Shown: positions 35,263 to 40,346 of the stretch, piece after piece | How positions within the stretch are numbered: the first letter of the stretch is position 1 | How the letters are laid out: each line of letters opens with the position of its first letter | Source of the DNA: Nostoc sp. KVJ20 | Lineage (GTDB): Bacteria > Cyanobacteriota > Cyanobacteriia > Cyanobacteriales > Nostocaceae | Direction of reading: 5' to 3' | Length of the DNA stretch: 40,346 bases | Assembly: GCF_001712795.1 (NCBI RefSeq) | Contig: NZ_KV757577.1 | Coordinates: forward strand, 1 to 40,346 | The notes under the pieces: generated by a model | Told to the model about the DNA's origin: nothing | Databases searched by the model: none | Seen by the model: only the letters and a program-made list of their open reading frames with translations | Made by a program: the position numbers and the translations under genes

Positions 35263-37212
35263 ATGTGTGGCATTGCTGGTTTTTGGAATATCTCTAGACA
35301 AGTCAACTCTGATGAACTGTGTTACATAGTTCAGCAGATGTCAGACACACTTTTACATCGAGGGCCAGATAATGGTGGAAGTTGGGTTGATGCAGAGATA
35401 GGGATGGCTTTGGGGCATCGACGACTGGCGATTGTAGACCTTTCGCCAGAGGGACATCAGCCGATGATATCTGCGAACGGTCGGTATGTAATTGTTTTTA
35501 ATGGCGAAATTTATAACTTTTTGGAGTTAAAGCGTCAACTTGAATCACTAGACCATCATTTTCGGGGACGTTCTGATACTGAGGTGATGCTGGCTAGCTT
35601 TAGTCAGTGGGGATTACATGAGGCAATTGGGCGCTTTAATGGGATGTTTGCCTTTGCCTTGTGGGATCGTCAAGAGCGAATTTTGCATTTAGGGCGCGAT
35701 CGCTTGGGTGAAAAACCTCTCTATTATGGTTGGATGGGTCAAACCTTTCTATTTGGCTCCGAGTTAAAAGCTTTAAAAATTCATCCCGCTTTCCAAGCAA
35801 AAATCAACCGTGATGCTTTAGCAATTTATCTCCGAAATAACTACGTTCCTGCACCATATTCAATCTACGAAGGCATCTATAAGTTACCACCGGGAACCAT
35901 CCTCACTTGGAACGGCGTGGATACTCATCCCAATCCAGTGCCCTACTGGTCTGCAATTAAAGCTGCTGAGTTGGGTGTTAATGAACCCTTCACCGGGTCG
36001 GAAATGGAAGCTGTTGCACAGATGGAGGCGTTATTACAAGATGCAGTCGGACTACGGATGGTTGCAGATGTGCCACTAGGAGGTTTTCTTTCAGGAGGAA
36101 TTGATTCCTCCACAGTAGTAGCCTTAATGCAAGCTCAAAGTAGCCAAGCGGTGAAAACATTTACCATCGGTTTTGATGAAGATAGCTACAATGAAGCACA
36201 TTATGCCAAAGCAGTAGCACAGCATTTAGGTACAGACCATACAGAACTTTATGTAACCCCAAAAGATGCACTTGCTGTTATCCCAAAGCTACCGACACTT
36301 TATGATGAACCCTTCGCTGACAGTTCCCAAATTCCGACTTTCTTAATATCCCAGCTTGCGAAACAGGACGTAACAGTTAGCCTTTCTGGGGATGGTGGCG
36401 ATGAACTCTTTGCGGGATACACACGCTATTTTTGGGGTGACAGCACTTGGCAAAAGATTGGCTGGATACCTCCAACCTTGCGCCAGACTGCTTCATGTAC
36501 CCTGTCTAGCTTATCGCCTCAAACTTGGAATTGTGCTTTGGCTAACTTTCAAGACTTGCTACCAACTAAACTCAAGCAACCTACTCCTGGGGATAAATTG
36601 CACTGGATTGCGGAAATTTTGGCTGTTCCTGATGCCCAAGCTTTGTACACAGAAATGATTTCTCATTGGAAGGAGCGAGAAGGATTAGTAGTAGATAGTT
36701 TAAAGCCTTTGATGAACTACTGCGATCGCCAACAATTATCGCAGTTACCCGACTTCATTCACCAGATGATGTACCTTGACACAGTGAATTATCTCCCAGA
36801 CGATATCCTAGTCAAGGTTGATCGAGCCAGCATGGCGGTGAGTTTAGAAAGTCGAATACCATTTTTAGATCACCGCGTAGTGGAATTAGCTTGGCGCATA
36901 CCACTTTCTCTGAAAATCCGTAATGGTCAGGGTAAATGGCTATTGCGTCAGATTTTGTATAAATATGTACCTCAAAACTTGATTGAGCGCCCCAAAATGG
37001 GTTTTGGAATGCCGATTGATAGTTGGTTGCGCGTTCCTTTACGAGACTGGGCCGAAAACCTACTAGATGAAAATCGGCTACAGCAACAAGGATTTTTGAA
37101 TCCGCAGCCGATTCGCCAAAAATGGGCAGAACATCTTTCATCTGAGCGAAACTGGCAAAATTATTTGTGGGATGTGTTGATGTTTCAGGCGTGGTTAGAA
37201 GAAAACTACTAA
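35263..37212 (+). CDS. asnB: Glutamine-hydrolysing asparagine synthetase
   Basis: The 649-residue protein has a class II glutaminase domain (catalytic Cys2 in MCGIAGFW; HRGPDNGG; GHRRLAIVDLSPEGHQPM; FNGEIYNFLELK) and a C-terminal ATP pyrophosphatase domain with the PP-loop GGFLSGGIDSS (about 270-280) and SLSGDGGDELFAGYTRY. It makes asparagine, or amidates another carboxyl group, using glutamine and ATP. At 649 residues it is the longer type common in exopolysaccharide loci, where a role in amide modification of sugars or aglycones is suspected. It is the last gene of the cluster, separated from the ligase gene by the MITE. Confidence 0.92.
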   Translation: MCGIAGFWNISRQVNSDELCYIVQQMSDTLLHRGPDNGGSWVDAEIGMALGHRRLAIVDLSPEGHQPMISANGRYVIVFNGEIYNFLELKRQLESLDHHFRGRSDTEVMLASFSQWGLHEAIGRFNGMFAFALWDRQERILHLGRDRLGEKPLYYGWMGQTFLFGSELKALKIHPAFQAKINRDALAIYLRNNYVPAPYSIYEGIYKLPPGTILTWNGVDTHPNPVPYWSAIKAAELGVNEPFTGSEMEAVAQMEALLQDAVGLRMVADVPLGGFLSGGIDSSTVVALMQAQSSQAVKTFTIGFDEDSYNEAHYAKAVAQHLGTDHTELYVTPKDALAVIPKLPTLYDEPFADSSQIPTFLISQLAKQDVTVSLSGDGGDELFAGYTRYFWGDSTWQKIGWIPPTLRQTASCTLSSLSPQTWNCALANFQDLLPTKLKQPTPGDKLHWIAEILAVPDAQALYTEMISHWKEREGLVVDSLKPLMNYCDRQQLSQLPDFIHQMMYLDTVNYLPDDILVKVDRASMAVSLESRIPFLDHRVVELAWRIPLSLKIRNGQGKWLLRQILYKYVPQNLIERPKMGFGMPIDSWLRVPLRDWAENLLDENRLQQQGFLNPQPIRQKWAEHLSSERNWQNYLWDVLMFQAWLEENY

Positions 37213-37626
37213 AAGGGAAACACGGCAATGTGTTCCCCAAAAGACTGATTATTGTAGAGACGGCAATTCATCGCGTCTCTTGTCTTACAGCAGTTTTCAT
37301 GTATTTAAACCACATCTGTCGTAGGGGTACAGCAATGCTCGTTGGTGTCAGAAAGAAGGGTGTGGGAGTAGGGTGTAGGGTGTAAAGGACACAGCATTGG
37401 TCGGGGGATACAAGCTCCGACCAATGCAAGCCAGAGTGAAAGACGGGGCTTGTAACGAAGATGGTTGTTGGGGCTAATTATCGCCTACACCCTATTCCCG
37501 AACCTGCAACCCCGCCCCGAAGGGGCTAGTAAAACGCCTGTGGGATAAGTGTTTGAACTTAAGTTGAAACCTATGAGCAATGCTCTGCCCCTACCGCGTG
37601 GTCTATTTACCTGAAAATAGCTGTAA
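37213..37626. other. Gene-free stretch between asnB and the RTX gene
   Basis: No gene is seen. It holds the dispersed hairpin at 37256-37280, a ggtgtag-rich heptamer-like tract (about 37360-37386), and a gccccgaaggggc hairpin at about 37514-37526. As the two flanking genes converge, one of these may serve as a bidirectional terminator. Confidence 0.6.
37256..37280. repeat. Dispersed hairpin repeat
   Basis: The sequence agagacggcaattcatcgcg, completed by tctct, pairs its agagacg and cgtctct ends. Same family as 564-588, 14576-14599 and 14690-14716. Confidence 0.6.
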
Positions 37627-39861
37627 TTATCCAAAACTCACTTGTAGCCCATAAGAAGCAGGGTCAAAAGTGGCAGCAGAGAAAGTACCGCCATTTTCAG
37701 GAAAGGAAGAAAAGTCACTCACTGAAATCGAGTATGTACCTGCACCGAGGAAACTGCTGATTAATGACGAATTGCCACCGCCACTATCGTCGTCACTAAG
37801 CAGTAAAGTTCCAAAATCGTCAAACAGTCCGAGAATTGTATCTCCCGATGTCAGTGTTGTACGGATAGTCACAGTTCCCGCATTTGCTAAAGAAAATGTA
37901 AAAAAGTCGAAATCGGGATTGTCCCCTGGTTGAACTGCTGTGAGTTGGGCTGAAACATTAACATTTGAGCCTGATGATAACGAACCTAACCCTTCAGCGC
38001 TGTCCAGTGTGTTGTTTGTACCTTCCCCCACATTTTCCCGCTCTAAGAAAAGGAAGTCATCACTATCAAGTCTGAGATTGTTTCTTCCTAGAGCAATACC
38101 GATGATTTCATCTGTCTCTGCTATCGGTTTGTCTACGAATATTCGTGTGTTACTTCCAACAACTTGCAGGCGGTAGTCCTTTAAAGCTCCTTTAAGTTCA
38201 ATTCGATCTTGGCTAGAGTCGAAGTCATTAATAGTAGCGAAGTCCCCAAAACCAGCATTCGTAGTGTTGTTATCGTCGTAGAAAATATTTATTGCATCTC
38301 CCAGGATAAATCTATCTACCCCAGTCCCGCCAGTCAAGGTATCAGTTTCCCCTAATCCAGGTGGAAGCAAACTACCAGGAAAAGTACCTATGAGGATATC
38401 GTCTCCAGACCCACCATTGAGTAAGTCATTGCCGGGTCCGCCTTGTAGGCTATCATTGCCGTCCTCACCGTTGAGGATATCATTGCCGACATTACCATCT
38501 AGCGTGTCATTGCCTGCTCTTCCATTCAGAGTGTTATTAGAAGTATTACCAAAAAGTAAGTTGTTAAGGCTGTTACCTGTCCCGGCGATGTTGCCACCTT
38601 CCCTTTGCGTCAGGTTCTCCAGATTGGCACCTAGTGTGTAGGTGACAGAAGACCGGACGGTATCTGTGCCTGAATTCGCAGCCTCTGTAATGGTATCAAG
38701 AGTAGTGTCAATGATGTAAGTGTCGTTGCCTGCTCCCCCATTCAAAGTGTCAGTACCTAAGCCGCCATCAATTGTGTCATTACCATTACCACCGGATAAT
38801 TGGTTATTTTGGGTGTCGCCAACAATGCTGTCATTTCCATTTGTGCCGATGACATTATCAAAGTTGACCGCAGTAAATGATAATGTTCCCAAACTAGGAA
38901 CGTTATTAGCAGCCAAATTTTGGGTTTGCAGGTTAACGGTGATAGATACCCCAGACAAGGATGCGGATGCATCTATGGTGTTATTGGCAATATTGGAATT
39001 AGCAATAATCCTTTCGACTTTAAAGAGCGTGTCTTGCCCCAATCCTCCAGCTTTTCTAATGGTTCCGACACCTGACAAGGTAATGCTTTGAGCTAGTTGA
39101 CTATAGTCTGCGGTATCAGTTCCATCTCCACCATCAATGCTGTCGTTACCTTGACTGCCTTTGAAGATGTCATTGCCTGCACCACCTTTTAGAGTGTCGT
39201 TTCCTGTACCCCCATCAATTGTGTCATTACCATTACCACCGGATAATTGATTATTTTGGGTGTCGCCAACAATGCTGTCATTTCCATTTGTACCGATGAC
39301 ATTATCAAAGTTGACCACAGTAAATGGCAATGTTCCTAAACCAGGAACGTTATTAGCAGCCAAATTTTGGGTTTGCAGGTTAACTGTGATAGATACCCCA
39401 GACAAGGATGCGGATGCATCTATGGTGTTATTGGCAATATTGGAATTAGCAATAATCCTTTCAACTTTAAAGAGCGTGTCTTGCCCAAATCCTCCAGCTT
39501 TTTGAATGGTTCCGACACCTGACAAGGTGATTTGACCTAGTTGACTGTAATCTGCGGTATCAATACCATCTCCGCCATTAATGCTGTCATTACCCTGAGC
39601 GCCTACGAAGATGTCACTGCCTGCACCACCTGCTAGAGTGTCGTTTCCTGTACCCCCGTCAAGTGTGTCATTGCCATCTCCACCGTTTAAACTGTCGTTC
39701 GCCGTCCCACCTGCGAGGGAATCGTTACCAGCCAAACCATTTAAGGTATCGTTACCGGAGGTACTATTGGCATTACCACCACTAGCCCAACCAACTATCG
39801 TGTCATTTCCTGAAGTCCCATTTCTTGTATCAGGGCCTGTAGTGCCGAAAATAAATGCCAT
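37627..39861 (-). CDS. RTX (haemolysin-type calcium-binding) repeat protein with C-terminal PPC domain
   Basis: The 744-residue protein is built of RTX nonapeptides (GGxGxDxLx; GGTGNDTLAGGAGSD and NGGDGNDTLDGGTGND). These fold into calcium-binding parallel beta rolls and usually travel through type I secretion. Non-RTX spacers of about 90 residues interrupt the rolls (DTADYSQL...TLFKVERIIANSNIANNTI). A serralysin-like end (about 520-610) and a bacterial pre-peptidase C-terminal domain (about 615-744, DFFTFSLANAGTVTIRTTL...AGTYSISVSDF) follow. There is no N-terminal signal peptide. The ATG is preceded by TTAGGAGAG. Likely a secreted surface or matrix protein; no enzymatic domain is seen. No type I secretion genes are nearby. 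Confidence 0.85.
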   Translation of the reverse strand: MAFIFGTTGPDTRNGTSGNDTIVGWASGGNANSTSGNDTLNGLAGNDSLAGGTANDSLNGGDGNDTLDGGTGNDTLAGGAGSDIFVGAQGNDSINGGDGIDTADYSQLGQITLSGVGTIQKAGGFGQDTLFKVERIIANSNIANNTIDASASLSGVSITVNLQTQNLAANNVPGLGTLPFTVVNFDNVIGTNGNDSIVGDTQNNQLSGGNGNDTIDGGTGNDTLKGGAGNDIFKGSQGNDSIDGGDGTDTADYSQLAQSITLSGVGTIRKAGGLGQDTLFKVERIIANSNIANNTIDASASLSGVSITVNLQTQNLAANNVPSLGTLSFTAVNFDNVIGTNGNDSIVGDTQNNQLSGGNGNDTIDGGLGTDTLNGGAGNDTYIIDTTLDTITEAANSGTDTVRSSVTYTLGANLENLTQREGGNIAGTGNSLNNLLFGNTSNNTLNGRAGNDTLDGNVGNDILNGEDGNDSLQGGPGNDLLNGGSGDDILIGTFPGSLLPPGLGETDTLTGGTGVDRFILGDAINIFYDDNNTTNAGFGDFATINDFDSSQDRIELKGALKDYRLQVVGSNTRIFVDKPIAETDEIIGIALGRNNLRLDSDDFLFLERENVGEGTNNTLDSAEGLGSLSSGSNVNVSAQLTAVQPGDNPDFDFFTFSLANAGTVTIRTTLTSGDTILGLFDDFGTLLLSDDDSGGGNSSLISSFLGAGTYSISVSDFSSFPENGGTFSAATFDPASYGLQVSFG
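38765..39658 (-). repeat. 447-bp tandem duplication inside the RTX gene
   Basis: Two copies, beginning at 38765 and 39212, are nearly identical in DNA over a 447-bp period (149 codons). They carry the spacer DTLFKVERIIANSNIANNTI...LQTQNLAANNVP plus flanking RTX repeats. Length is a multiple of three, so the frame is kept. The high identity points to a recent event. Confidence 0.9.
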
Positions 39862-40346
39862 GTTATCTCTCCTAAATTTTTCACGAATGGGTAAGTTTAG
39901 CCTTAGTCAAAGAACTATTCATCAGTTCAATGTAGATTACTTGCTATTTGCGTAATCTAATGTTGTTAAACATTAATAATTTGGTTAGGAACTTCTAAAT
40001 AAAAATATCCAATTACCTATTGTAGGCTGACGTGAAAAGCCTGCCCTGCTTGCAAACGAGCCGTACGGTTACTCTACAAAATTAGATAATTCCTTTCCTA
40101 ATAATCCTTTAATTGATTACGCAAATAATTAAGTAATTAGATAAACTATTTTGGTTATTTTCCTAAGCTTTTAACCTATCTGTAATTATTTAATTACCAT
40201 GAAGTACAAGGTTACACAAAGTCCTTTATCAAATCTTCAATATTTTAATAGATTACGATTCATAATACATTTATATATTGCATATAAACCTTAATTAAAT
40301 GTTTTTTCAAATATACTGAGTTTTTAGTTTACGTTGCGAGCTTTTT
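39862..40346. promoter_or_regulatory. AT-rich region upstream of the RTX gene
   Basis: No gene is seen. The region is AT-rich, especially from 40081 on. It must contain the promoter of the RTX gene, whose ribosome-binding site TTAGGAGAG lies about 6-14 bases before the ATG. No specific promoter or operator could be assigned. Confidence 0.5.

Noticed and set aside
37670..39955. Several plus-strand ORFs of 78-123 codons opposite the RTX gene
   Set aside because: They are antisense shadows of the RTX repeats, giving proline/serine-rich repetitive peptides with no start signals.

Overview
The window is chromosomal DNA of a filamentous, Nostoc-like cyanobacterium. The evidence is a CpcT-type phycobiliprotein lyase, a ferrochelatase with a C-terminal chlorophyll-binding helix, many copies of the HIP1 palindrome GCGATCGC, heptanucleotide repeat tracts of the Calothrix/Nostoc STRR kind, and giant AAA-WD40-TPR proteins. 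Names rest on reading motifs in the sequence; no database search was possible.

Layout. 1-2100: repeat-rich decayed DNA with a truncated secreted-protein gene, a 5'-truncated tyrosine recombinase and tRNA-Cys(GCA). 2300-6040: cpcT, a secreted TPR protein and yifB/comM. 6041-14383: an accessory block with a VapC-like PIN toxin and its unrecognised partner, two divergent AAA-like ATPases (one with an HTH domain, one a 1627-residue membrane protein with about 14 WD40 blades and a TPR tail), and a small secreted protein. 14384-14524 is a second copy of the last 46 codons of yifB, so the block sits between direct repeats of the yifB 3' end. 14874-24867: mostly housekeeping genes (yihY/BrkB, DUF421, purB, DUF4126, hemH, a methyltransferase, a saccharopine-dehydrogenase-like oxidoreductase, an alpha/beta hydrolase, a BON protein, ilvN) separated by heptamer repeats and MITE-like inverted repeats.

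25689-37212: a one-strand polysaccharide cluster: a CapD/WbpM-like nucleotide-sugar dehydratase, a beta-propeller protein, a FemAB-like acyl/aminoacyl transferase, a MurJ/MviN-type flippase, two GT4 glycosyltransferases, an O-antigen ligase/polymerase and a glutamine-hydrolysing asparagine synthetase. Together they could make, modify, flip and polymerise an amino- or amide-decorated glycan. The window closes with a 744-residue RTX (calcium-binding repeat) protein on the opposite strand, with a recent 447-bp internal duplication.

The best candidate for something undescribed is the 8.4-kb block between the two yifB 3' ends. It has the layout of an integrated island at a comM-type site, but carries no recognisable recombinase, and its core is a divergent pair of STAND-like ATPases sharing a control region with 11-bp-spaced repeats and a 9-bp-arm palindrome.
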